Positions 33,136-46,100 of a stretch of DNA of 64,000 bases are shown here, in pieces. The stretch's first letter is position 1; the number at the start of each line of letters is the position of its first letter. Made by a program: the position numbers and the translations under genes. The stretch is from Chlorokybus atmophyticus (Eukaryota; Streptophyta; Chlorokybophyceae; Chlorokybales; Chlorokybaceae). Location of the stretch: NCBI GenBank assembly GCA_009103225.1, contig RHPI01002568.1, positions 236,282-300,281 of the forward strand. The letters run 5' to 3'. Under the pieces are notes generated by a model. The model searched no databases, was not told the origin of the DNA, and saw only the letters and a list, made by a program, of their open reading frames with translations.

Positions 33136-36100
33136 GCGTGTATGTGCGTGCGCGCGTGTGCATGTGCGTGTAAATGTGCTTGTGTGCGTACGTGCACGTA
33201 TGTTTGTGCGTGCCTGCGTGTCCCTGTTCTTATGCACCTGCGTCTCTTTGCGAGCATACCTCTATGTCGTTTTGCAGGTGTCAAAGCGCTCGGTGTTGAC
33301 GTTGTGCGCTCCATATACGGCGTCACGGGGTCCGGCGTGAAGGTCGGGGTGATATCCGACTCATTCGATATCCACGGAGGCTACCAGACAGGTGACCGTG
33401 TGGCTACCAAAAGGCCACTCACTCACCTGCGTAGACACCATGCATTATTCCACACTACGTATTGTTGGTCTCACTCAAGCAATGTCAACAGATGTGGAGA
33501 ATGGAGAGCTGCCTGCTCGTGTCACCGTGTTGAAAGAGTTTGAGGGCCTCGGGTTCCCTGATGGCGCAAATCTGGAGGACTTTGTCATAGATGAGGTATA
33601 CACACACATGTAGCTTACACAACAACGTTCACCTGATAACACCTTTCTCCTTCTCTCAGGGTCGAGCAATGCTTCAGATCATCCACGACATTGCACCGGA
33701 CGCAGACCTGTACTTCCACACAGGTACCAACATGTGCGCAACATGTGTGCAACGTTTGTGCTTGTGGCCCTCATCACAAACATGCTTGTACACACAGGGT
33801 TTGAGGGTCTCCCTCAGTTTGAGACTGCTGTCACGGCGCTCGTGGCGCAGGGTGTGAACATAATTATAGACGACCTTTTCTATCTCAACGTAGGTATTGT
33901 GTGTTACGAATCTCTTTGACTGCACAACATCCCAACTTGTTGGCTGGATGCTTACGACTCATCAGGAGCCCTATTTGTCGGACGGGACGCTTTCAGATGT
34001 GATCAGAGCTGCAAAGACAGCCGGCGTGTCCTACTTCACGTCTGCGGGTGAGTCTCACAATGTGGGTAATGTGTTGGGTACGCGTATGCGTGCGTGTGGT
34101 GTAGACATTTGTTGAGCCTCCTCCTCATCTGCAGGCAATGATGGCATGCAGAGCTATGTGGGTGCGATGGTCGCAAAGCCAGTGGGCCAGTTCTCCCTGC
34201 ACAGGTTTTCTGTGCAGGAGGGGCCGTACCAGCGAATCCGTGTGTGCGGGCAGTGCACAATCACACTCGTCTTACAGGTAGGTGTGTGCTCATTGTATTC
34301 TGTATAAAGCTAGCAACGGGTTATAACACACCCATGCGCACGCATACACGCACACGCTGATACTAGCAGTCATGCGCAGTGGGACGATCAGTTTGAGACC
34401 AACAGCGGCAAGCCCACGAGCACGGACTTGGACCTGTACCTGCTGAAAGGCCCTCAACCCAACATCAACAATGCGAACACAATAGTGACGGACTCCACCG
34501 ATGACAACAGTAAGTGCTATTATAGCGTCAAAGTAGTAGATGATCTGACTGATGAGCCGTGTCATCCTTGCATGACAACCTTGACAAGTCGTGTTAAAAG
34601 TACTCTCATCGCGTGCAGTTGCCAGCGGCGAGCCTGTCGAGAAGTTGGCAGCGTAAGTTTGATGCCCGCATAAGCACATGAGTTGAGGGCGGAGTACATT
34701 CTCAACTGAGTAACTTTGCATGCCTATGGCAGATTCTGCAACCTGCCATTGGGCGCATACTGCACCAACTACATCGCCATCAGCCTCTCCCACGGCCCGT
34801 AAGACCAACACATTCTCACATCATCCACCACTCACCCACACATCCCCACAACAGTCCCCATCCACCACAACAACGTGCACACATACACGCAGATCTCCCA
34901 AAGCCGTCAAGTATCTCCTCCACTTCACTCTCCCCGCCGACGCTGGCTTACTGGGCGACCCGTCCCTACTAACAGCCGCCCCCGTCGACAAGATCAACTT
35001 CGACAAGGGCACCGTGTTGGGTCACGCTAACTGCGAGGCTGCGACGGCTGTGGGAGCTATGTACTGGAAGGACACACCCGCATACAACAACAACAACAAC
35101 AACAATGCCAACAACAGCAACCAGCCTTCTTTTTATAGTAGTGGTGGGGGTGTTGGCGTGCTGATTGATAGTGCCGGTAAGAGGTATAATAAGCCGGCGG
35201 TGCGGCGCAAGCCGCTGTTTGTTGCGCCGGATGGCGTGTCGGTTGATGTGGACACGTTCCCGACGGGGTTCTTCGGCACGTCTGCGGCAGCACCACATGC
35301 TGGTAGGTGCTATATAGTGAGTGTGTAGCGACCATCCCACCCACATTTGACTTGGTCAGTGTTGACATGCAGGTGAAGGGCTTCGCACATGTGTATGCAC
35401 ATGCTGACGCACACGCACACGCGCACGCACGCGCGCACGCCCACGTACACGTACACATTGATATGCAACAACTCTCTGTGCAGGTGGTGTGGCTGCTCTT
35501 CTGCTGCAGGCCCGTCCCGACCTCCCTCCCGACAAGCTGATCGGTCTGATGGCGTACCACGCGACCAAGGTGCAGCCGGACGACAAGTTCGACTTCCGGT
35601 GCGGGTACGGCGTCCTAAACGCCCTCAGCAGCTTCCAGGTGAGTGTGTGGGCATGAGATGTGTGTGTGTGAGTGCTGGTGTTGAATAATGTTACTCTTGT
35701 TTGGCAGGCTGCGGTTGACTCTGATAAGGACGGCCGCGTTGATGCTGTGGACGCATGCCAAGGCACGAAGGCCGGAGACGCTGTTGACAACGCCGGCTGC
35801 AGTATCAAACAGCTGTGCCCGTGCGATCACATGAAGGTGCGCATATGCGCCCGGTGTGGATGTGTGCACGTACGTGTGTGGGCCTTCCTTAACCCAAAAC
35901 TGTTGCTCACCACGCGTTTGATGTGTTCTGTCCAATTGGGATGACTCTGCAGGCTGGCCCGTGCTGGACGAACCACCTTGCGTACGTCAAGTGCGTCACA
36001 GACACGGCAGCTGCTTTCAGGGCTTCTCACAGCATCACTGCAAAGTATGTATAATGTTGCGATGTTGTGGGTATGCGTTCATTACTTGATTATAAGTAAT

Positions 36101-39100
36101 GGGTGTTGTGTTATTGTCAGACTGCAGGCAACTGTGGTGGCTGCCGCCAATTCCTCCACTTGTGGCAACATCAAACTTTGCAAGGTGACATAAGTCTCAA
36201 ACGTTGGAATGTGCTCAAAATGTTCATTATCACAACAGCAGAACTACAGGCTCCGAAACTCATGCACACATGTCGTTGTGCAGCTGTCTCCCCCGCCTCC
36301 TCCCCCACCCTCACCTCCAACAACATCCCCTCCACCTCCCTCACCGCCCCCGGCAGACCCCACCTCAGGCACATTGACACTCCTGTTGTCATCGTCGTCG
36401 TTGTTGGTGGTGGTGGTGATGATGTGTGTGTTGTGTAACAGGCGCTGCTCAGCTAACTGGCCAGCTCGTGGTGATCGCCACGGCGGACAACGTCAATGAC
36501 CCGGAAGCCGAGGTGGTGGACCAGTCTGCTGAAGCACTGGCGGACATATGCGATGCAGGGTAAGGCTTGTGGTTGTGTGTGTGTGTGTGTGTGCGCCTGG
36601 TGCATGAAGTGCGCTTGACCATGGTTTCTTGCAACACAGGTCCAGCGACATCTGTGTGATTCTCAGCCGGTCGTTTGTTGTGTCGGATGCGAGCCAAGGC
36701 CCGCATCGCAAGCTGCTCGGCGACAAGAAGAAGAAGTCCAATGGTTGCGGGTGAGCAAGCATGAGCGTGACGCAACTCCACTGCAGTGCTGTGTGCATGT
36801 TGTTATTGTTCTGTCTACGGCTTCGCACTGCCCCTGTGTGGCTGGCATGTACTATAAGAGTTCAATGCAGGAAACGAAGGAGATCGTTGCTGGCAGTTGA
36901 GAATGCTGATGCAAATGGTGATGACATCGAAGAAAGAACAACGTCATCACTCACAACCCGCCTAAGACCATATCTCAACTTGACCTCCATAGTAAGCAAC
37001 CATGGCCTTTGTTGACACTTACCAGCAAGTCAATGAAGGCTTCGGTCTCACACAACTGTATGCGTGTCTCACAGAAGCAAAGGCACCGCAAGCTTGTGGA
37101 CACAGTCAACTTGCTGCAGTTGGAGTTCGACTTCCAGATCACCGTTCCCGCGGAAGATGTGTTCACCGTGCAGGCGAAGCTGCTGGGGGCCAACGAAAAC
37201 AATGGCTTTTACCAGACGCTGATCGCCACTCTGGCATACAAAGGTGACATATATGTCGCATGTTACTGTAATACAAGACAACATGTTGCCTGCGTCATGG
37301 TGACTGATGGTGATGTGATTGTTCTTTTGCAGGGTTCTATGTTCTGGCGGCGTCGGTCGAAGTTGAAGGCTTTGAGTACTACCCTGACTGGTCTCTGCCT
37401 AGAAGCAAGGTAAATACCAGAGAAACGCTTGAGTTATTGTATAGGCACATGTACACGAGCATGCACACACGCACACACAATTGCATGCATACATGCAAGC
37501 GGGCATGCGTGTGCACACCCGCACACGTGCACTGCCTGTACGCAGGCGCAATTGTTTATGTAGACACACACCCGCGCATGCATTGTGTCATACACGCGTG
37601 CGTGTATAGTTGCTGAGTATTGTGTTGTGGTTTGTTTGACAGGGAGCATGGGAGGTGCTCCCGCCCACGGTGCCAACCGGTCCCATGTGGAGTTACGCCG
37701 GCTCCCAAGTTGGCGACAGCAACTTCGTCTTCGCCGGCGGCTTGCCAAGTGAGATACCAACACATCACATACACACTTCGCTCCCTTGCCCACACCCTGA
37801 TCTCCGCATCGCATGTGCGCAGATGCGAAGGTGTGCATGACGTACAACGCCATCACCAGCGCGTTCACGACGTGTGCGGACATGCCCATCGGAGTCGTGT
37901 CGGCCTCGTCGGTGTTCTTCAGTGGGAAGGTGCATGTCACGGGTGGATTGGTGTTCAACACGTCTACACCTACCACCAAAGTGCAAGTGAGCAGCTGATA
38001 ATAGTACAGTGTGTGTGCATCCATCGCTGCACATGTTTGACTTGCTCTCACCTTGCTTGCCACGAGTCTGAGCTGATAGTGTCATCATCATGCAGAGGTA
38101 TGACTTTCAGGCAAAGACATGGTCAACGTCTTTCCCTTCCCTTCAAGTGCCTCGCCACGGCCACGCAACATTTGTCTTCCGCGATCAGTTGTGCGTTGTG
38201 GGCGGCACATCGGAGGCCTACGCCAGCTCACCGGGTAAACTTACACCTCACCCAACATATCGTCCAACTTGTGCATAACCTCTCATCAGCGTCTGTGTAC
38301 CTCCAGTAATGGCGCCGACTGATGTCGTGGCTCGGGACGGGCCCTTCTCCAACCTTGCTATCACTCCCTCTCTTCCAATGGAGTGCTATGTTGATGGACG
38401 CTGGAACGTAAGTCCTTGACACAACAAACACTCTATCTCATATAGTGTTCACCCCATGTCAACCTTTTCCTGTCTTCATAGGTTATGTACACCCCAGACG
38501 AGTCCCTGGCAAGCATCCCCTTTGTTCTCGGCGCTTACACGCCCACGCTGTCCGTGTACAGCACGTTGTACTTCTTCACCGCTAATGCCGATTCCAGTGA
38601 CGCTTACATCCTGACGGAGCAGACATATTCAGACTGGGGGGGAGTGGACTTTACGACAATCCCAACCATGCCCACCAAACGACGCGGCGCAGGTGGGTGA
38701 AAATAAAATGTTGGGATGTTGGGTTGTTGTATGCCTCACCTTGCTTGTTGGTAAAGTGGTCCAACCCAACACGTGCTTGTCATCAGGTCTTCGTGGGTCG
38801 TTGTGTGTCCTGGGTGAGGTCATAACAACCATGTGTGCATGTCAATAGGTGTGACTGTGCTGGATGATGGCAGCGGCCTCTTCCTGGTTGTTGTCGGCGG
38901 CATGGATATCACCACGGGCGCTCCCTCGTCCGTGGCGGAAATCTACCAGCCTTACACGGATTTCTGGGCCACCATCAGCCCCATGAACGTGCCGCGCGCA
39001 TACATGTCCCTCTTTACTTCAGCGAGTGCGTGGCGGGGGAAACCCAACATGATGTTGTTTGTGTGTGTTGCATGTGTCATACTCGCTGACTATGACTGTG

Positions 39101-39932
39101 CTGAGTGACAGAGGCTATCCTTGCATTCAGCGGGCTGCGCACACCAACAGTAGAAAGCCTTGTGCCCGTCCCGCTGTTTCCTTATAACAACAATCCTTCG
39201 CCTGCACCACCACAGCCAAGTAAGCTCTACCTATTGATTGGCGTCCCAAGCTATATATGTCTCACACACTAAGACAACTCTGCGTGTGCTTACCACTGTG
39301 CAGACTGCACCTACCAATCTGGCATAGTTTGGAGCACAATGAGGGTGACATCTCCCGGCGTGTTGACTTTGCTCTCTTCCTCCTTCGGGACTACCCCGCC
39401 CCAATGCTGTGACGTGTGCACGTCGTATCTCAACTGCGTGGCGTGGGACTTCCGCATACAGACATCTGGAAACACTCGCACCCCAACATGCAAGATCTAC
39501 ACAGAGTTGTACACGCCGTTCCAAAGCTCACGCATATCTGATGCGACGGGATCAGCGGGGATCAAGCTCGTGCGTACACAACCTCCCTTACCCGTGCCTT
39601 CCCGTACTCGCCCGAACGGGTACACGTGTGACCTTATTGAGAATGACACACTCTTCACGATTCAAGGTGGAGATGTTTTGTTCACTGATGTGGCCCCAAA
39701 CCCGAGGTCGTGCTGCGATATGTGCCGAACCATGCCGGGATGTCAGTATTGGGACATGCGATTCAACGCCACGGGAGCCCCCCCAACATATTGCAACCTT
39801 TACACGCGAGCGCTCAACCTTACCTCACCTCGCATCCCTCGCATCAGCAATGGTGTCACTTCACTCTTCAACTTCACTTCCGGGAGGACACAACTATGCG
39901 CGGGCTGGCCGAGTACTGCCTGCTTGGTGTAG
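31813..39932 (+). CDS. Secreted mosaic: S8/S53-like serine peptidase + TSP3-like + kelch + PAN/Apple
   Basis: About 29 exons and roughly 1500 residues. Exon 1 (31813-31918) is a signal peptide (GAAAVVLVALLTACASTLQL); exons 2 (32126-32236) and 3 (32665-32982) form a propeptide-like region. The peptidase core follows: catalytic Asp in VGVISDSFD (codon 33358-33360), a DEGRAMLQIIHDIAPDADL segment in which Glu (33593-33595) occupies the usual His position, SAGNDG (34040-34145) as the oxyanion loop, and catalytic Ser in FFGTSAAAPHAG (codon 35281-35283). Next come a Cys-containing DSDKDGRVDAVDACQGTKAG segment (35708-35836), a proline-rich stretch (36291-36380), a beta-rich region, kelch-like repeats (about 37643-39230) and two Cys-rich PAN/Apple-like modules in the last exon (39304-39932). 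It probably acts outside the cell or in the secretory path. The exon structure around 36290-36440 is uncertain. Confidence 0.75.
33091..33140 (+). repeat. CGTG/TGCG simple repeat in an intron
   Basis: The alternating purine-pyrimidine tract CGTGCGTGCGTG dominates the intron between exons 3 and 4 of the peptidase-mosaic gene. Confidence 0.85.
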
Positions 39933-40974
39933 ATTAAAGTCACCCGCACAAGTCACAAGCACTATTGATGGTAGTTTATCGTCCCCTACATTCATTTAGG
40001 TGCCGCCAATCTCTTCAAGTGGTGAAGGTAGTGTGGTATCCATTAGCGCTAGCGTCGCTTAGTTAGGTGTAATGGATATAATGACCTTCCAATGCACTAT
40101 CGTGCATTGCTTATTATGCATTCGTGTTCATCTCTGATTGAGATTTGATAAGATGAAATGATCAAATGTTCAATGCATGCCGCCATTAATCTATAGTGCA
40201 ACTATTATGTATATGCGCGTGCATGTACATGTTATGCAAATATGCAAATAGCTGATTGGTCAATGTGTGTTTTGATTGATGCGAATGCGTGCAATGCAAG
40301 ATGCACACGTAATCAAAAAGAACAATATGTGTGTTTGCTGAGCACACACACACACATGTGTACTGCACACCACCCGCTCTCCTCTACAAGGTAGTGTATG
40401 CAGCGCTGAAGCGTCACCCCAGAGCGCGACAACAAGAGCACGGGGAGCAGGCTTATTGGTGAACACAGCTTGCCCGTGCGAAGGACCCAGCCCCACCAAC
40501 CCCACCACCCAACCCAACCCAACCCAACCCGACCCTAACCAGAACATGCACTGCACAAGAGCACATGAGCACATGAGCGGCACAAGCCAAGTGCCAGCAG
40601 CACTGCGCGCACAGCACTGCAGACGTGGACTGCGAGGGTGCATGCAGCATCGCACTGCAAACAGCGACGCAGCAAGCAACAGAAGCGCAGGGAGGCGGAG
40701 GGGGAGGAGAGGGCGAGGGAGTCGTCGTCGCTGCTGCTCATGTGCATGTTGTTGACACTGACGACTAACCAAGCCCATGGGGCCAGGTACTACATGCATG
40801 TACTGACTGCTATGGCTAAAGGGGTGTTGGTAGAGTAGGTAGTGAAGTTAGCTAGTGACAGTAGCCCGGTGGTCTACATGGACGGTGTTGACTGCATGTG
40901 GACATGATGCTGGGTCCATTGCATGTGCATACGTGTTGCGAATTCTGTACACGCACGCACGCACGCGCGCGCGC

Positions 40975-40976
<2 letters not shown>

Positions 40977-41025
<49 letters not shown>
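40977..41025. repeat. AG microsatellite
   Basis: About 24 GA units preceded by an alternating ACGC/GCGC tract. Confidence 0.95.
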
Positions 41026-41028
<3 letters not shown>

Positions 41029-41158
41029 CATGCATAAACACAACGTAAACACAGCAATCCACAATGTCCAATATAAGCACGTCGCATACCATGTGCTACT
41101 GCACCTACGTGTTGCCACCGTGGGAACATGGCCTAGCCCCCACTCCTACAATGCCACA

Positions 41159-41208
41159 CACAATGCCACCAATGCTAATGTTGGTAAGTTAGCATTGGTG
41201 GCATTGTG
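41159..41208. repeat. Perfect 20-bp hairpin
   Basis: Arms 41159-41178 (CACAATGCCACCAATGCTAA) and 41189-41208 are exact reverse complements with a 10-nt loop. A second, imperfect foldback centred on GGTGTGATTGGCAATCACACC follows at about 41214-41271. Confidence 0.85.
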
Positions 41209-43147
41209 CGTGGGCATGCACCCTTTTGCAGGTGTGATTGGCAATCACACCTGTTGCAAAGGGGCGCATGCCCCCCGCGCGCGCGTGTGTGTATGTGTGT
41301 GCGCATGTGTGTGACTGTTTGCGCATTTGTATAACTATTATGCAAAACGTTAATGTATGTATCATGCATATGCATACAGATGCACTTGTATACGTGTGCA
41401 CCTGTATAGTAGTGTACGTACAATATCGCATTGAGTCGCAGACATGATTTAAACCCCAAAGTACAACAAAGTTCGTACACATGTATACCCTTACATACTA
41501 TACATTCCCATACACAATCCGTTCGTATGGATAACGATGGCGGCGGCAATGAATGACTACATTACACGGGTGCCAACTGGCGGTTGTGGTGTGTAGTGTT
41601 CATTACTACCCTACTCAAACACAATCATATAGCTTGTTGTACACAAGCAATGTCCTCAAGCGCTACATGCTGTCTATCGTGCACATGCAAAGAGGGCCCT
41701 CATGCACTGCAAACAATTGCGAGGAGGGAAGGGGAGCCGCTTAGCAGCACAACACTACATTGCAGCCATGCCTTATCCGTGCTCAAACTTATTCTCCTCA
41801 ACTGCAGCTAATGCTTGAATAAATGCCAAGTTGGCTGCCAACCAACTTCTATCACAAAAACAGCATGAGCATTGTGACTATCCAAGAATGAAAGCCCATT
41901 GTTTCTTGATTATCAAGGGTCCAAAATTGTTGGTGACTGCCGCTTGCTGCGCTTTTGCAAAAACGGATGGCACGTAGATTGCCAGTGAGTCAAAACGCCG
42001 CGTTCCAACTCTCTCAGGGCAAGAGTGGTTGTTGTTATGAATGTACCACCGGACCTGCTTGCACTTCGTATGCATGCACACGCATGTGTATACAAAAGAT
42101 GCATATTTAAAAATTCCTGCACATGCGCGTATGAATGAGTATAAAGCCATGGCCAACTAGCAACCATTATAATTCATCAACTCAACTACCGAGTATCGCA
42201 ATGCTTGCATGCCAAGCAATGCTGCCTACCAGCTCCTCGCTCTACCACTACCGCTATTGTCCCATATCACATGATGTGTGCATGCATGCGTGTTAGAGAT
42301 CGCATTGGCATGCATAATGCGTGTGCAATCACATGTATCGGGCTCGCATAGAGTGCAAGCATGTATTGATGTTTGTGGACGCATCACGTTAGAGACGCTA
42401 TACTCATGAACAGATTACTCAACACAGCAATGCAAGCCACCAACACCAACACACATAGCAGCATTTACGCCCACTGCTACAGAAGTACAAATATAGCATG
42501 TGCTTGTGTACAAATCTACTCCCGACTTGCCCCCACTCCTACCATGTCACACACAATGCAACCAATGCCAACAATCGTTGATCAACAAATTGCACACACT
42601 TGTCACATTTATGGAATTCCATGGGCAACGCATGCGCGCGCTATTCTTGCCACTGAAAATTTATAACTGAGAATGTTTGATTGCCACCGGCGACGCGGCA
42701 TTTCAATTTCAGATGCATGCACCGTATTTACCCCAACACAGTCCCTCCCCAGAGAGGGAGAGGAGGGGGGGGTGGCGGGCTGTGTGGGTAAATGATCCAC
42801 CTTGTCACCATAGCCTAATAAGGTAATAAAGCGAGCCTTGACATGCGCGCGTCGCCACCGCGTGCACTGACTCCACCGCACTAGCCGTGGTTCACCACTG
42901 CCACGTGGACCGTCCCGCGGGAAACCGGCTGACGACTGGGCTGCGGGCTTCATGACGGTGCGATGATGATTGTTACTCGGCAATCGATGGCTTGGAGAAT
43001 CTGCTGGTAACACTGGTGCAGTGCTTCGGTGAATTGCGCCACGGTGAGCAGCGGGCGGCGGCCGCGGCGACGGCGGGGAGGGCAATGCCGGCGGCCAGGA
43101 GGAGGAGGAGGAGGAGGGGGGTCAGAGGGTTGAGGTGACAGTTTGTT

Positions 43148-46100
43148 ATGGAGGTGGCGATAGAGCGTTTGGTGGTCGGCGCTCTCCTTGCGGCACTGCT
43201 GCTGGCTGCCGCAGCTGACGCGCAGACAGGTGAGGCTAACTGCCTGTCGCTGTCGTGGTTGTTGTTGTCGTGATCGTCAGTGTTTGTGTGGGAATTAGTT
43301 GCGAGCTGCTTGCATGCATTGCAGTGCGCGTGACCACGTTCGCGGAGCTCGCGAGGGCGCTGAGGAGCGGGGCGTTGGACGTCGTCGTGGTCGCTGCGGA
43401 TTTCACTGCCACCTCCACGCTGACGGTGTCGGCGGGGGCAACGGTTACGGTTCGGGGCGACGTTGTCAATGACGCCAGCAACAGGCGCAGCATTGCCGGC
43501 GCTGTCAACTTCACCGGCACCCTCTTCGACATCCCACGCAGCGCCGCCCTCACCCTGCAGGACCTGGAGGTCACCAGCATGGACACCTCAAAGGTGCTAC
43601 TATTGAAACAGTAGCAGTCAGGGATTCGGATGGGGGGTGTTGAAGGTGTGTGCTCATCCTTTGTATAATGCGATTGTGCTGACTGCTACTGCATGTAGGA
43701 TGAGGCGGCGGTGGTGAATGCTGGGGAGCTGACATTGACTCGATGCACATTCAGCTTAAATACGTTTCGTGGGAAGGTATGTGCACATGCAAGCAAGCAG
43801 CAGCTGTCTGCTCTAGAGTGTGGTAACAGCTGTTTTGGCGAGCGCATGCTGCATGAACACATCAAAGCAAGCTGCGTTGCTCGCAGGCGGGTGCAAGCGG
43901 GGCAGCAGCATTGTATAACAAAGGCACGGCTACGCTGACATCGTGCACGTTCAGCAGCAATGTCATCACGCGATCGGTAAGCAAACACATGGAGTGCTCC
44001 ACATAGTGATGCAAACCAACGTTGCGCATGTTCGCCGTGTGCAGACTGTTGCAGGCACCATCAACAACGAGGGCTCGTTAACAGTCACTGCATGCACGTT
44101 TCGTGGCAACGAGGGCTTTCGCGGGTCGGCACTACACAGCAGTGGAGAGCTGGACATCATTAACTCATCTTTCAGAGGCAACACTGCAGAAAACGTAAGT
44201 AAAAGTTGCTTGTTGTTAGCCAGCAGTGTCAACACCGTGTTAACATCATGCATGTGTTCAGTGTGGCGCAGCTGTGTTTGTTTTGAGTGGTGGATCGGCG
44301 ACAATCACAAACAGCTCGCTTGTTGGGAACAAAGGCCTCGCTCAGGGCAGTAACGTCTTGCCGGGTGGCGTCGTAAGCGTTGCTGGGAAAGGCTCAACGT
44401 TGACACTGGACGACTGTCAGTTTCTTGATAATCTACCGTGCAACGACACGATATGTGATCACAGCGGAGCGGTATGTAGGTTGTTGGTCACACTGAGCAA
44501 CATCAATCGCATTTGATATATCTGATGTTGGCTGTATGTTGGCGTTGTGTTCAGTATGGAGGCTGCTTGGGCGTTAGCAATGCTGCCGAGGCAACAGTGC
44601 ATCGAACAGACTTCATTGGGTGTTCGACATCGGATGCGGGCAATGGAGGCGGTGCTTTCTACAATGATGGTGGCGTGGTCACTCTTGCGGACTCCAACTT
44701 TCTCGACAACACAGCTGTAAGCACATGACCCCTTTTGGTTGACCACCTCATTATCACAACTTGTCTCTTACTGTGGGCAGGATGCACATGCTGCCGTTGG
44801 GTACAACAATGCCGGGAGTGTTACACTCCAGCGGTGCAATATTGACAACCCGTATGCCAACACCGAAGGCGGGGCCTTTTACAACAGGGCTGACATGAGC
44901 ATACTCAACTCCAACATAACGGGCTCACAGTCAAGTGTACGGTTGTGGTGACACCTTGTTGATAAACTTAATAATAATGGTTTTCTTGTTGCTTGGCGGT
45001 ATAATGTCTGCTGTCCAACAGGATGGCGGAGTGTTCATCAACTTTGGGACTCTTCTGTTAAGCAACTGCACCCTCACATCCAACGGGCTTTACAACACCG
45101 ACTCCGGATTCGGCGGCGTCGCTATCAACTACAATGTCTTTCAGGCAGTCCGCTCTCGGTTTATCGGCAGCAGAGCCTATGTAAGTGTCGTGAGCACATC
45201 TTGTGGTAATATGCACAGGGCATCATTTGTTTATGCCTGTTCGTTGCAGCAAGCTGGCGTGTTGTATAATGCAGTGAACTCGGTTTCGGCAGCTTTCACC
45301 AACTGCACATTTTTAAACAACACGGCCACACAGGTTAGTGCACCTTGTACCCTGCCTCCTTCGCCATCATGTGTGTGTATGTGTGTGCGCGCGCGCTCTT
45401 GTGTGTGCAAGTGCACCTGCCACACTGCTGAATTGGTACACAGGCGTCTGGTGGTGTGTATTTTGGCGAAGTCAACGCAGGAGTTGCAACATTTGAGGGT
45501 GGGCACGAATGCACGTATACCAGCACATATATGCACAAACACACCTGCACGCTTGCACACAAGCACGCCTCACGTGCTCACAGATGTTTGCTGTGGTGGT
45601 GAAGGCTATTGATCTCTCTTGTGTTGGGTTACCAGGGTGTGTTTTTGATGGCAACTCTGCCGGGGGAGATGGCGGCAGCCTGCTTGGACAAACTTCGTTG
45701 ACCATCACGAGCAGCAACTTCACACGCAACTCAGCTAAGGTAGACAGCACATGGCTCCCTTATCAAGCTTAACAAGCTAAACTCTACTGTTCTTGTGCTT
45801 TGCAGCGCAGTGGGGGTGCGGTCTACAACATTGCCACAGCAAGCATCAGTGACTGCAGGTTCAGCGAAAACAGTGCGGTAAGCGTGTTATGTTTTGCTGC
45901 TCAAAGGCGTGTATGTTTGTAACATACGAGTTGTTGCAGGTCATTGGTGGCGGAGCAGTGCACAACGTTCGTGTCATGACCATCATAGGCAGTGTCTTTG
46001 AGCGCAATCGCGCAGAGGTGATGAATTCGTTGAGTTGTTTGTGGGCTTGACGGATATAGTGCTTGCAGTCCTTGCCAACAATTATTTTCCGTCCATGCCA

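Larger units (their letters stand above)
39933..43147. other. Intergenic region with hairpins and simple repeats
   Basis: The region contains a CCCAA-type run near 40505-40535, an AG microsatellite (40977-41025), two consecutive foldbacks (41159-41208 and about 41214-41271), and a C/G-run motif near 42720-42785. The phrase CCCCCACTCCTACNATG with ACACAATGC recurs near 41138 and 42531. The minus-strand frame at 42609-43085 (158 codons, Pro/Arg-rich) has no recognisable domain and is not called. Confidence 0.5.

Noticed and set aside
42609-43085. 158-codon minus-strand open frame divergent to the Pmp-like gene.
   Set aside because: Pro/Arg-rich low complexity, GC-driven, no domain and no splice or promoter support.
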